Positions 22,056-33,958 of a stretch of 64,000 bases of DNA are shown one piece after another. The stretch covers positions 469,952 to 533,951 of the forward strand of contig ONZQ02000019.1 in NCBI GenBank assembly GCA_900312665.1. The letters are read 5' to 3'. The DNA comes from Cephalotrichum gorgonifer (Eukaryota > Ascomycota > Sordariomycetes > Microascales > Microascaceae). Numbering within the stretch: the stretch's first letter is position 1; every line of letters begins with the position of its first letter. The translations under genes were made by a program, and so were the position numbers. Below the pieces are notes generated by a model. The model searched no databases. It was not told the origin of the DNA and saw only the letters and a program-made list of their open reading frames with translations.

Positions 22056-25000
22056 TCACAGGTTCCACGGTATGGGATCAATATCCTGCAAGTCTTCTTC
22101 TAATAGGCTCAACATGTTCCTGTTGGTAGAAAACCAGTCGACCATCTGCACAGACGACGGCTCGTGATCCTGGGGGTTGAAGGGGTCGCCCGGGTCGACC
22201 GAAGAGGCATGGAACGGCGGCGCCACCTGGTCGACGTTCATAAACCCCAGCTCCCCGAGGTACATCTCGAACTGGTCGCCGATCGGCCGCATGCTCTCGT
22301 TCGCCTCCTGCTGGTCCCTCGCCCCCACGTAGAACCTCGCGATGCTGCACATGAGCTGGCAGAGTCGATGGAGCTTCTGCGCCGCCTCGGACGAGGGCAT
22401 CGCCGGGACCAGCGACGTCACGAAGTCCTCGAGGAGCTTGAGGTCGCTTATCTCGTACGTGTCGATTACGTGGCAGAGGAGGACGAAGAAGGGGGCAAAC
22501 GGGGTCAGCATGATGGCCCTAGATATAGAAATCGAATTAGCCGTTGAAGCTTCACATCTCGATGGTCGAAGGGGGTCCCGTCCGTCCCCCATCCATCCCG
22601 TGTGCCTACTCACCAGTGAACATATACTGCCTTCAAGTGGTCGCCCTGCGTTATCCGGGACATGCAGTGCTGGTGCGCCCTCATCGTCAGGCGCGCGGCG
22701 TCGATGCACTCCTGACAGAAACGGCTGGGGGAACCTTCCGGAGCGGGGATGGCCCGATATGCAAGTGTTATCGTCGAGTAGAAGGTCACCTCGTCTCCCA
22801 GAACATGCAGCTCCATGAACCCCGGTTCGCCTATTGACCTCAGGCCGGTCAAGGTTGCCTCGCGGGCCTCGGCGGCGCTGGCCGACAGGTCTGTGAGCTC
22901 CTTGGAGAGACGGCGGGCCCAGTTCTCGTGCTCCTCTCGTGGCTGCGATAGAGCGGCCGGGCTGTATCTATATGGGGGAACGAATCAGCTTCATACTCCT
23001 CCCGTTCTGCCTCAGTCGGAAGGGAGCGGAAACGCGAGGCAAGCGGGATATGAGGGAGGGGGGACGTGACTAACAGATACTTGTACAGTTTGTTTTGTAT
23101 CGTGGCGTGGTGCACCCAGTAGATAACCATCTTCCCCCACGGGTTATCCAACGACGCCTGCGGCGTGCCCGGGTTCATGTCCTCCACGGCGATCTCGATG
23201 TCCCACTCCTGGATTGCCGGAGGACGGCCCATCCGCAGCGACAGGCACGAGTCGAGGACGTAAGTTTGCCAGAACATGAGGGCGCGCATATCGGTCCCGT
23301 CGGCCATGAAGTAGCAAGAGCTCGCAGCGCTCGTGGGCTTCTTGTGGTAGCCTAGGACGCGGCAGATGTCGGCGGCCTTCGCCATCAGCTGCCATGCGAG
23401 GGAGGGCCGTGAGATCTCGATGCAATACAGAGCCTACATCTAGTAATTAGAACGAAGTAGAGGGGAAGAGGTGGGGAAGGCACAGGCTTAGGAGGATGCG
23501 ATTCAGCACTAACCCCTAGATGCAACGCCTCTACAGTCTCGCAGTGGGCGGGAAGAAACATGGGCATGTTCCCCAACGCCGTCTCAAGATTCGTTTGGCA
23601 CATCTGGTAGTAGTCTCGGTATATATTCCGGGCCTCTTCCTCATCGGCCGTGTAGTGCCGCTCCCGGAAGAGATAGTACAAGGCGGCGTTGACGATGACG
23701 TAGGTACAACAGGTGTAGTCGTCGGTTCGGAAGTATACCTTCCGACAGCGGTCTCTGAAATCCTCCGACCCCATGAAGGTGGTGATGTATCCATACATGG
23801 TCGGAGGGTCGTCTACGAGCCCCAAGGTCCTGTCAGACCCATCCAGAAAACGTGTGTGGGTTGGGGGAGAGGGCGGAATTTGGGGGGGGGGCGGGTATCA
23901 GGCAGACCTTTCACCTTCTCGATCTCCGCTATCGTTGCGGCCAGGGGAGGCATCGGCAGCTGCGAGAGGCCTCCCACGGATATGTCCTTCTGCTTCGGGA
24001 AGCGGTAGACGTCGGACGAGGAGACCTGGCGCTTGTGGAGGGACACGATCTGGCGGAGCGACGACAGCGCGGCGGATACGTCGGGGTTCAGGCCGCGTTG
24101 GTCGGCCGAGGTGCGCTGGGCGGCGACCTCGATGAACTCGCTGGCGAAGATGGTGTTGGCGGGGATGGAAGAGTCCGCGCCCTCGATGGAGGACTCGACC
24201 TCGGGGTCCTCGTCCACGCACGAGGCGGTCCCCGGGTGTGAGAGCGGGGGTACGGTCGCCGAGCGCTCTACTCGCCGGAGGTGGGCGTCGCTGGGGATCT
24301 CGTAGCCATTGTGGTGGGAGGGCCGGAGGGTGATTCCCTTTAGGAGCTCCTCGATGTTGGCGAGCCTCTCGTCTATGACATCGATCTTCTTCTCACTAAC
24401 ACGGCAGAGATTACACATGAGTCTAGGTCAGTCTCGCGCGCTTCCTGGCTAGGGGGGCAGAGAGGGACACAGCTCATGATGATCAATTTAGGGGAGGGAT
24501 AGGATAGGGAGGGGGTAGGACGACTACGGAGTACGGCGTTGGGCCGGGGGGGGGAACGATTCTGCGTTAGGCGATACGCACTACTGTTCGGAGATAAGGA
24601 CGCGCTGCCTCTGTTCCTTTGGGCGCTGGCCAATGCCGATAGAGCTGCATACGCGACTCGAGGTCCGGCAGTTTGAGCACGGAGACTCCTTATCACATCG
24701 AACCTATCGAAGCACGAATTTTAATATTTCGTGAAGTTGATACACGGACGGGTTGGGAGAAGGGGGGGGGAGGGAAGGAGGAAGGGGGGGCGGCCGGCAC
24801 CCCCGAATCCGGGCCGGTGTCCGCGGGGCCCGGCCGTGGACCCCCGAGCTACCTCGACAAAGATGCCGGATGGCAGGCTAGCGGGCAGGGTAGCCACTTG
24901 TTGGATTGGAACTAACCTTTCGGACGCGGCATTGGTCACACTAGCGGGTCTCTGTCAGCTAGGGGTGTTCGGATGGACAATCACGCAGAATGTTGCTCGT

Positions 25001-25108
25001 CGTTGTCCGCGGAGTCCGAACGGAGGCGCAGCTTGATATGGAAATTCGACCTACTGCTTTCTTCAGGGCCGGGTCATCGCCACCAAGGCTCTGTCTACTA
25101 GCACCCAT
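22056..25108 (-). CDS. Zn2Cys6 fungal-specific transcription factor
   Basis: Model: eight exons, 25108-25055, 24940-24917, 24703-24585, 24395-23908, 23812-23514, 23433-23075, 22967-22614 and 22518-22056, giving 719 residues. Splicing exons 1-3 assembles a perfect binuclear cluster: KKACDQCRVRK + VRCDKESPCSNCRTSSRVC. Exon 2 is only 24 nt and encodes CDQCRVRK. A coiled linker follows (ISEHEKKIDVIDERLANIEELL). The middle-homology region is typical (DRCRKVYFRTDDYT, VNAALYYLFRE, LDSCLSLRMGRPPAIQEWDI, YVHWAIMLTPFAPFFVLLCHVI). The exon 4/5 junction uses a weak GTCTGC donor and is the least certain splice. The gene is divergent from the ABC transporter with 1.29 kb between starts, so it may regulate that transporter. 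A run of ten or more G lies in intron 4, and two further G runs lie in introns 2 and 3. Confidence 0.87.
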
Positions 25109-26396
25109 TTTTGCTCGGAGATGAAGGGCCGCTGCTACTTTTCCTTGAGGGTGATCAGTTTGTTCTTCTAGTAGGGAAACGGAAGCGGGGGAGAAAAAAA
25201 AGAATATCAACAGACTACTTGTAAACGAAGGGAGATGACAGGGCGGGGGAGATGACGGAAGCTAAGAACACTCCAGAGTGGATGGAGTCATTCGCCGGGC
25301 CACTCTAGTGTCAGACAGGTAGCTCCTGGGGACGGGATTTAAAAAATAAGGGTGGGAGGGACACCAGCCTGGACAGCGTGGACAGGTACGTACCCTTCCC
25401 AAATAAGGTTTGGGCCCTATAGCTCTTAACCTGTTTTAGGGCGGGATCCGATCGCGTGGACCTTGCAGGAAGATAGAACGCCAAGCAGGCAACAGAATAT
25501 TATTCCTTCGCACCACGTACTCGATACTTCGTACTTGATTGTCAGAAGGGGGAATGCAAGGTTATTAGTAAGGATACTCGTTTACCCAAAGGAGGCAGGC
25601 TGGGACCACTCCACCCATGCTAGTAAGGTATCAGGTACGAGTACGTAGGTTAAATACTACCACAGACGAGTCCGAGTGCGAGGTAGTACTCCTCGTAATA
25701 TTAGGGGGGAATTCCGTCGGAGTACGAGATATACGCGCGTCCATGAACACGTCGGATTGCGTGAGTTCTAGTAGGAAAACGCCCTGGTGGCCAATGTTAG
25801 TTAGATGCCGGACCAAGACTGACATCACTAGAGTGATCAGTGTACTAGTACCCGTAGTGGAATGTGCAGTTATTCAATTTTACATTTCTCGAAATCCTCG
25901 CGCGTGGAATCACTACAAGCGGGAAGAAACGTTCCGCTGCCGGCCCCACAACCACGCCTCTTGGCGGGCGCACCAATCACCGCCGGCATCAGCCGGTGAT
26001 CATCGGGAACCCGGAGCAATAGAATGCTTGCTTCCCGGGCCTGGTAAGCCTTGGCAAAGTCGAAAACTGCCCTTTTGAGTCGACTATTTGAGGTTACGCA
26101 CCCTCGTATCCTCGCGGCCTTATAAAAGACGTTTCCTCCCATGCTTCTTTTTTCTTTCTACCTCCACACCCAACCGTGCTTCCTGTTTGGCCAATGGCAG
26201 TATAAGTGCTTTGCGTATATCCTGGCCTGGATATTCATCATTAAGGTCCTCACTCTCGACACTTCCCATCCGCCTCTGATTCGATTGGGAGATGGCGTAA
26301 GCAGGGTGGCACCATAAATAAGCAGAACCCCCGAAAAACAAAACCTCCACTTGGAATCCTTAGTTCACCGACATACTCCCAAAAAACCTCCCAAAG
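25109..26396. promoter_or_regulatory. Shared promoter region of the Zn2Cys6 regulator and the MDR transporter
   Basis: This is 1.29 kb between two divergent starts. It contains a 7-bp inverted repeat with 11-bp spacer at 25976-26000, several CCG/CGG triplets around 25930-26010, and a cluster of TACGAGTA/TACTCGTA-type words at 25515-25735. A CT-rich stretch near 26150-26165 lies upstream of the transporter start. No coding frame is recognised. Confidence 0.5.
25976..26000. promoter_or_regulatory. Candidate zinc-cluster binding site (inverted repeat)
   Basis: Arms ATCACCG (25976-25982) and CGGTGAT (25994-26000) are exact inverted complements around an 11-bp spacer that itself contains CCGG. 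Zn2Cys6 dimers commonly bind paired CGG triplets in inverted, everted or direct arrangement. The assignment is inference from position and symmetry. Confidence 0.35.
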
Positions 26397-29300
26397 ATGG
26401 GCCTGGACAAGTCGTCCGCCGACACCCGGGGGGAGAAGGACACACGGTCCAGCTCCCCCGGCAGCGACGCAGCCAGGGACAAGAGCGGCGGCAGCGAAGG
26501 CGGCGAAGGCGGCGGCGTGAAGGATTATATCGTGAGTGAATCCCTCCCCTCCCCTCCCCTCCCCTCCCTATAGAGATTTCTACGCCTCGACTGTCTCGTT
26601 GCAGACAGACGCTGACACTTACCCCAAGCGCATATTTAAATACGCCAAGAAAGTCGACTGGCTCATGAACGTCGTGGCCTTCGCCTGTATGGTCGCGGCG
26701 GGAACGCTGCTCCCGCTCATGGACCTCATATTCGGCAAGTTCGTCACCGTCTTTACTGACTTCTCCGTCGGGCGCGGCACCGCGGAGGATTACAGGAGGG
26801 AGATTAACCATTACACGTGAGTATATACGAGTGAGAAAGGAGAGGAGAAAAACGATCCGTAGTCTGTCGAGGAACGGGTGCTTCATCCTCATTACATCCG
26901 TCCTCGTCAGTACTTTCTATGAACGTACGCTGAGAACGCACACCCTCTAGCCTGTGGTTCGTATACCTCTTCATTGCCAGGTTTGTCTTGACTTATACGT
27001 GGACCGTACGTTACCCCCTTTTTCCCAATGCTCAATAAATATACCACCCACTCTTGAGCCACATGTTCTTACCAGATTCCTCAAAACCAGACCCTCATCG
27101 CCGTCACCGCCCTGCGAACCACAAAGGCCCTCCGCATCGACTTCGTAAAACAGACCCTGCGACAGGAGATCGCCTTCTTCGACTCCCCCACCACCACCAT
27201 CTCCAGCCAGGTCACCACCAACTGCACACACGTGAACCAGGGCATATCCGAGAAGCTCGGCCTCATCGTCCAGGGCGTCTCCAGCTTCGTGACGGCCTTC
27301 ATCGTCGCCTTCGCCGTCCAGTGGAAGCTGACCCTCATCATCATCGCCATCGTGCCCGTGAACCTCCTCATAACCATCATCTGCGTCGTCATCGACGCCC
27401 GTATCGACTTCGGCGTCTTGGCCATCAACTCCAAGGGGAGTTCCATGGCCGAGGAGATCTTCTCCACCATCAGGACCGTCCACGCCTTCTGGGCCAAGCC
27501 GAAGCTGTCGAGGAAGTTCGAGGAGGTCCTGGAGAAGGCCAGGGTCGCGGGGATGAAGAAGTCCCCCGTATACGCCGTGTTATTTGGTATAGAGTTCTTC
27601 TGCATCTACTGCGGCTACGGCCTCGCTTTCTGGCAGGGGATACGGATGTACGCGCGGGGAGAGGTCAAGCAGGTCGGCAACATCATTACGTGAGTATCCT
27701 CTAGAAGGAAACCCCAACCCTAGTCGGCGTACGTTTGCGAGATCCTCTTCCTCCTCTTACTGACCAAAAATACCACCCTGACAAGCGTCATCTTCGCTGT
27801 CATCGTGGCCGCACAGGCCCTCACCCAGATCGCCCCCCAGACAATCCAGATCGCCAAGGCCACCGCCGCCGCCCAGGACCTCTTCCAGGTCATCGACCGC
27901 GAGCCCAAGATCGACTCGCTATCGGAGGAGGGGCTCAAGCCGGCCGAGATATCGGGTGCCATCGAGCTGAAGGACGTCCACTTCTCGTACCCCTCGCGCC
28001 AGAACGTCCCCGTCTTCTCCGGCCTGGACCTCTCCATCCCGGCGAAGAAGACGACGGCCCTAGTCGGGCCCAGCGGCTCGGGGAAGAGTACAATCGTCGG
28101 ACTCGTGGAGAGGTGGTACTCTATCGAGAAGGGGTCCATTACCCTAGATGGCGTCGATATCCGAGATCTTAACATTAGATGGCTGAGAAATAATATCCGC
28201 CTCGTGGAGCAGGTTGGTTCCTAGTCCTTTCCATATCCCCTGTTCACAGCAAATACTGATGAGAGACGACGTAGGAGCCGACCCTGTTCACCGGCACCAT
28301 CTTTGACAATGTGGCACGGGGTCTCTACGGAACGGGGCTCGCGTCCCTCCCTGATGAGGAGAAGGAGAGGCTGGTCGAAGACGCTTGTAAGGCGGCCTTT
28401 GCTCACGAGTTCATCCAGGACCTGCCCCAGGTAGGTTACCACTTTCCGAAGTCCGGTCATAAGGGCGGATCGCCCAGACTGTAGTATGTTATTTTACTCA
28501 CGCGTGGCTTAGGGATACGCTACGTCCATCGGCGAGAGGGGAGCAACGCTCTCGGGAGGGCAGAAGCAGCGTCTAGTCATCGCCCGCAGCATCATCTCGA
28601 ACCCGCGCGTCCTCCTCCTCGACGAAGCAACCAGTGCACTGGACCCCAACGCCGAGGAGATCGTACAGCGGGCGCTCAACAACGTCGCCGTGGGCAGGAC
28701 CATGGTCGTGATAGCCCACAGGCTTTCCACCATCCGTAACGCCGACAACATCGTCGTCCTGACAGACGGCCGGATTGCCGAGCAGGGCACCCACGCCGAG
28801 CTCCTCGCTGCCAACGGCACCTATGCCCGGCTCGTACAGGCGCAGGACCTCGGCCAGGAAGGCGCCGGCACTGCCGACGAGAAGGCCGAATCGAAAGAGG
28901 AGGCGGAGGATGCGCCTCTGAGGCAGGTGACTACCACGGCCTCTGGCACCGCCGGTGCTCAGGACGTCGAGAGCGGGCCGGCGGAGGAGAAGCCCGTCGG
29001 GCTGCTGAAATGTATTTTCATTATCGGCTGGGAGCAGCGACGCATGTGGCGCTGGGTCCTGGCCCTGTTCGTCGGATGTGTGCTAGGAGGTAGGCCTCAA
29101 CCCGCTTCGACAGGTTCCCGGAGATGATTTCACTAACACGGATATGAAGGCCTTACTTACCCGGCCATTGCCATCCTGTTCGCCAGTACGGCGGAGGCGT
29201 TTGAGATGTTGGGCAAGGAGATGGTCGACCGTGGCGACTTCTTCTCTCTGATGTTCTTCATTGTCGGCATCGTGAACCTCTTCGTATATGCCTCACTCGG

Positions 29301-31177
29301 GTGGGTTTCGAACGTATATTCGCAGGTATGCATCCCTCCCAACCCCCCTTTAGCCTGTTTCTGTCCAATCCTCTGGCCGTTGCACCGGAATACCCTTGAC
29401 CGAGCCACAGATCTTGCCTGTCCCCTAGATATTCTAACTTCAGAGTAGGGAATTGTCCTCTCCTACAGGCGCGAGGTCTTCGACCTAACGCTACGACAAA
29501 AGATGACCTTCTTCGACGACCCGGCCAACTCGACCGGCGCTCTAGTCTCCCGGCTCTCCAGCGAGCCAGCTAGCCTGCAGGAGCTCCTCTCGATGAACGT
29601 CGGCCTCATGCTCATCAACATCGTCAACCTCCTCTCGAGCTGCATCCTGGCCATCATCACCGGCTGGAAGCTAGGCCTCGTCCTCGTCTTCGGCGCCCTC
29701 CCGGTCCTCGTGTTCAGCGGCTACCTCCGCATCCGGCTGGAGTTCAAGCTGGACGCCGACACGTCTACTAGGTTCGCATCCAGCAGTGGCATCGCGTCCG
29801 AGGCCACGAGGGCGATCAGGACCGTGTCGTCGCTCGCACTGGAGGACGACGTCATTCGCAGGTATACAGATGCGCTCGGGGGCATCGAGAAGCGTTCGCT
29901 GGGCAGCATCGGGTATATCATGTTCTGGTACGCGCTGAGCCAATCTGTCTCATTCCTGTGCATGGCACTCGGGTTCTGGTGAGTTCCCCACTCCCCTTAC
30001 TGACTAGAATGGTCCCCCGGAAGGCATCCACTTATTCGTTCTCTTTACTAGGTACGGAGGACGGCTCATCTCGTTCGGCGAGTATACCACGAGACAATTC
30101 TACATCGTCTTCATCGCTGTATTGTTCTCTGGAGAGTCAGCAGCCATGTTCTTCCAATACGGATCGAGTAAGTCTTAAGGCTCTCAGGCGAGAACCCCAG
30201 TGGGGGGCAACTCGGCCGGAATATCATCCTTTCTAACACCCTGGGTCCAAACAGGCATTTCCAAAGCCAAAATATCGGCCAACTACATCTTCAATCTACG
30301 AAAGCGCGTAGCCGGGGATGAGGCGGCCGCAAAGGAGAACAACAAGGACGTCCCCGACGACGCCCCTACGTACAAGTTTGACAACGTTGGGTTTGCGTAT
30401 GAGCGGCGGCCCACGCACCAAGTCCTCAAGGGCATTAATACCCAGGTAAGATTGGCACCTTCTTGGAGCCCCATATCAACCGGATGCCGGATGGAACTAA
30501 CACGGATCTAGATTGACGCGGGAAAGTTCGTCGCCTTTGTCGGGGCGTCTGGCTGCGGCAAGACAACCATGATCAGCCTCATCGAGCGCTTCTACGACCC
30601 TACGAGCGGAAAGATCCTACTCAACGACCAGGACATCCACGAGACGGACCTCCGCAAGTACCGCTCGCGGATCGCCATCGTCCAGCAGGAGCCCGTGCTG
30701 TACGAGGGCTCCATCAGGGACAACATCGCGCTGGGAATCGAAGAGGGGGAGCCGTCAGAGGAGGAAATAGAGGAGGCGTGCAGACAGGCCAACATCCACG
30801 ACTTCGCGTCCTCGCTCCCCGAGGGGCTGAACACGCTCTGCGGCTCTCACGGGGCGCAGCTCTCGGGCGGGCAGCGGCAGCGCATCACCATCGCCCGCGC
30901 CCTCATCAGGAAGCCGCGCGTGCTGCTGCTGGATGAGGCGACGTCGGCGCTGGATACGCAGTCGGAGCAGGTGGTGAAGGCGGCGCTGGACAAGGCGGCG
31001 CAGGGAAGGACGACGATCGCGGTGGCGCACCGGCTGTCGACCGTCATGGACGCCGGGATGATTGTGGTGTTTGCGCAGGGGAGGATAGCTGAGTGGGGGA
31101 CGCACGAGGAGTTGCTGGCGAGGAGGGGGATGTACTACAGGATGTGTCTAGGGCAGGCTATGGATAAGTCGGCGTAG
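26397..31177 (+). CDS. Full-size ABC multidrug transporter (ABCB/MDR type)
   Basis: Model: twelve exons, 26397-26531, 26605-26816, 26951-27005, 27091-27689, 27786-28212, 28275-28430, 28513-29089, 29150-29325, 29449-29978, 30052-30167, 30255-30445 and 30512-31177, giving 1279 residues. The layout is TMD-NBD-TMD-NBD. NBD1 has Walker A GPSGSGKST (~residue 428), a Q-loop, signature LSGGQKQR (~541), Walker B LLLDEATSALD and the switch IAHRLST. NBD2 has GASGCGKTT (~1069), LSGGQRQR, LLLDEATSALD and VAHRLST. Both ATP sites keep their key residues. Such pumps (leptomycin B/Pmd1/Mdr1 group) export hydrophobic drugs, peptides or own metabolites across the plasma membrane. Intron 1 is a (CCCCT)n-like tract. 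The divergent Zn2Cys6 gene is a plausible regulator. No biosynthetic cluster lies beside it in this window. Confidence 0.95.
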
Positions 31178-31760
31178 GTATTAGAGTGGAAGGACATGTT
31201 TGGATAGAGGGTAGACGTATATATGGTATTACGGGGTGATTTAATGACTTAGAATGTAAGAGTAAGATGTTTGTTTAGTATCGAATGTCATTGCATATCT
31301 CCTCATCGTTCATTCGGATAATAGACAGACATGAAGATATAGAAAGATGGAGGAGGCATGGAGATGTCACAAGAGAATAGAAAGTGAGAGCTTGTCAATA
31401 TGTACCCAGTTCATGTAGTTATTACCTCACCTCAACAATGTCAGTCCCCGTAAACGACGGCCCCACTATTACCAACGGGTTGCCCCACTATAAGTGCTTG
31501 TTCAACGTAAAGTGCACCACCCTGACCACCCCACACCCAGTTGGCCGAATCAGAGCCCACCAATTCGTTAAACGAGACGTCCCTTGCCGAGCCGACCAAG
31601 TCCACGTTCGCTTGAGCCATAATCGTGTTATTCCGTACTTTTTTGTCTTTGGCAGTCTCGCTCCCCCACACAACCTTTAAGACCGAATATACCTCCTCGT
31701 CGTCCGAACCACGACCGCCCCTCTTCCCCCCTTCCCTCGCGCCGCGCGTGGACATAAAAA
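31178..31760. other. Intergenic region between transporter and MCP1-like gene
   Basis: The first 200 bp are AT-rich and fit a 3' UTR and terminator region. The right half is the promoter of the next gene. No gene is seen. Confidence 0.4.
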
Positions 31761-32828
31761 ATGGCCACCCCCGCGTCGCTCCACCCGAAGCCCTCGGAGG
31801 AGACGCTCGCGTCCCTCCTCCAGCTCGACCCGACGCCCATAGTCGAGTCCCCGGCCGCCAGCGCCGCGGACAAGCCTCTACCCAGCTTACCAGACGAGCG
31901 CGCGGACGCCGACCCCGAGAAGTTACTATCAGAACGCAGGGGATCCGGCGCGAGACGCCATCGCGGCACCACGGGCCCCATATCTCTTCGTGCGTGGATG
32001 CTCCCCCAGTCCCCCAAGTCATGGCCCCAGAACACGCAAAGCCAAAAGAAAACTAGCTAACCCCTCCGCCCGGGCCCAGTCTCCCGCATCCAGCGCTACT
32101 CCTCCATAACCTTCGCCGTCTTCACCTCGATCCACCTTGCCAACACTTCCATAATCCCACTCATCACCTGCTCCGTGCCCGCCTCGGAGACCTACCTCCT
32201 CCTCACCCGCGAGCTCTATCAGACCTCTAGCGCCGAGCCCCTCCTCGTCGCCGTCCCCGCCCTCGCCCACGTCTGCTCCGGCGTCGCCCTCCGCCTCCTC
32301 CGCCGCTCCCAGAACGCGAGCCGCTACGCCAACGACGGCGCGGCCTCCTCCTCCTCCACCGTCACCGTGAGGCTATGGCCCGCCGTCAGCTGGATCAGCG
32401 CCTCGGGCTACACCTTCGCCGCCTCCCTCGCCGCCCACGTGGCCATGAACCGCGTGGTGCCGCTGCTCGTGGAGGGCGACAGCTCCAACATCGGGCTCGC
32501 GTACGTGGCCCACGGCTTCGCGCGCCACCCCGCCGTCTCGACCGTGGCGTACGTCGGGCTCCTCGCCGCCGGCTGCGGACACATGGTGTGGGGCGCCGCG
32601 AAGTGGCTGGGCATCGCGCCGCCTAGCCCCTCGGCGGACGGGCAATATATTATCGATGCGAGGACCAGGAGCTCCAGGAGGAAGATGTGGCTGGGTATCC
32701 ACGCCGCCTCGGTGACCTTTGCCCTCGTGTGGGCTGCCGGCGGGCTGGGGGTTGTGGCGAGAGGCGGTGCCTCGCCGGGGTGGATCGGGAAGCTGTATGA
32801 CGGGTTGTTTGGTAGCGTTGGCCTATAG
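31761..32828 (+). CDS. MCP1-like mitochondrial outer-membrane protein (DUF1691 family)
   Basis: Model: exons 31761-31989 and 32080-32828, giving 325 residues. The N-terminal ~80 residues are Pro/Ser/Ala-rich and presumably disordered. The rest has several hydrophobic helices. The LSRIQRYSSITFAVFTSIHLANTS entry motif is typical of the MCP1 transmembrane domain, and a second similar unit begins at RLWPAVSWISASGYTFAASLAAHVAMN. In yeast Mcp1 is an outer-membrane partner of Vps13 that rescues ERMES mutants, linking it to lipid transfer between vacuole and mitochondria. Family assignment rests on the RIQxYS pattern and helix layout; function is by analogy. Confidence 0.75.
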
Positions 32829-33156
32829 CCCCCTGCTGGTCCATGTTTTGGGAATGGGTTCTTTTTCGTGCGCGGTGTCTGCGAGCTGAGCTTTGTTTTT
32901 CCACATCACTTGGGTTGGCGTATGGGGTGTTAGAATGATTGTACATAGAACTATATCCATTTCGCATTTTGAAGCGCACGCTTCGGAGGTTTCTAATCCT
33001 AGCATCTCACAGCCTCCGGCCCGAGTACGCCCCGAGGGGGCATCCATTCATTGTCCACGGGCAATCGCGTTTTGAAAAGGCATAGAGCTTCGGACATGGG
33101 TCGGGCAGATGCTTTAGCTCGGCGGTTTACATGAACCCTGAATTGAAGAAAGTATA
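32829..33156. other. Convergent intergenic region
   Basis: This lies between the 3' ends of the MCP1-like and AA9 genes and should hold both 3' UTRs. No other feature is seen. Confidence 0.4.
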
Positions 33157-33958
33157 CTAAGCTAACACGGGTTGGAACTCCCACCCATCCCAGACAGGAC
33201 CTCCTGGTGGAGTGTACTCGGTCCGGCCACCCATATAGATATCAACCTATCAACAAGATACGTTAGCCCTGGTCCCGTGGATCTCCATCTCAATGAAGTA
33301 GGTGACAAACCGTGACGCCAGGATCGCTCTGCGAAGCATATGCGGGGATCTTGAAGTTCAGCTCGGCAGGAGGGTAGGCATCCCCGTCGCCGCTGATGAC
33401 GATCTGCGCGCACTCGGGGTAGAACTGGGGCGTGTTCTCCTGGTGCAGCGCGAGCAGCTCGTGGCGGATGAGGTAGTTCCCCGGCCGGATGTTGTAGGGT
33501 ATGATACTCGTCCATGCCAGCTGGGCCAGCACGATGGCCGTACCCCAGTTCTCACTGTTCAGCTGGCTCCCCCATAGGCCCAGCTGGTCGATCTTGACCC
33601 ACCGCTCTGCGGACCCGTCACACGCCGAGAAGGGCGCGCCCTGGCAGTCGTACAGCCACACCATGACCGGGCCCTGAGCGTGCGTCCACTGCGCCCAGTG
33701 GGCCGTGACATTCGCGCCGGCGCTCACGGGGGCGGAGAGGGCGGCGCTGGTGCCGCCGTTGCACGTCATCTTGGGGTCGGTGACGGTCATTATCGGGTCG
33801 TAGTTGGGCCACTGGCGCTGGATCGTCGGCGGGGATGACGCGGGGGAGAAGCCCTGGTAGCCGGGGTATTTGGTGCCTGAGATGGTGTAGCTCGTCACTG
33901 CCCCGTGGGCAGAGGCGAGTGAGAGGAGGGAGAAGACGGGGGCTATACAGCGTCTCAT
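33157..33958 (-). CDS. AA9 lytic polysaccharide monooxygenase (former GH61)
   Basis: Model: exons 33958-33311 and 33246-33157, giving 245 residues; the donor is GTTTGT and the acceptor GATAG. I chose the ATG at 33958 because it yields a signal peptide (MRRCIAPVFSLLSLASA) whose cleavage exposes His1 (HGAVTSYTI), the N-terminal copper ligand. The second copper histidine lies in QWTHAQGPVMVWLYDC. The axial tyrosine lies in QFYPEC, after HELLALHQ. The short second exon supplies the usual C-terminus (VDIYMGGRTEYTPPGGPVW). AA9 enzymes are secreted and cleave cellulose or hemicellulose oxidatively. There is no carbohydrate-binding module. All expected cysteines and ligands seem present, so it should be active. 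Confidence 0.92.

Noticed and set aside
26365..26892. Minus-strand open frame opposite the start of the ABC transporter
   Set aside because: It is antisense to transporter exons 1-2 and crosses the CCCCT repeat of intron 1. No domain is present.
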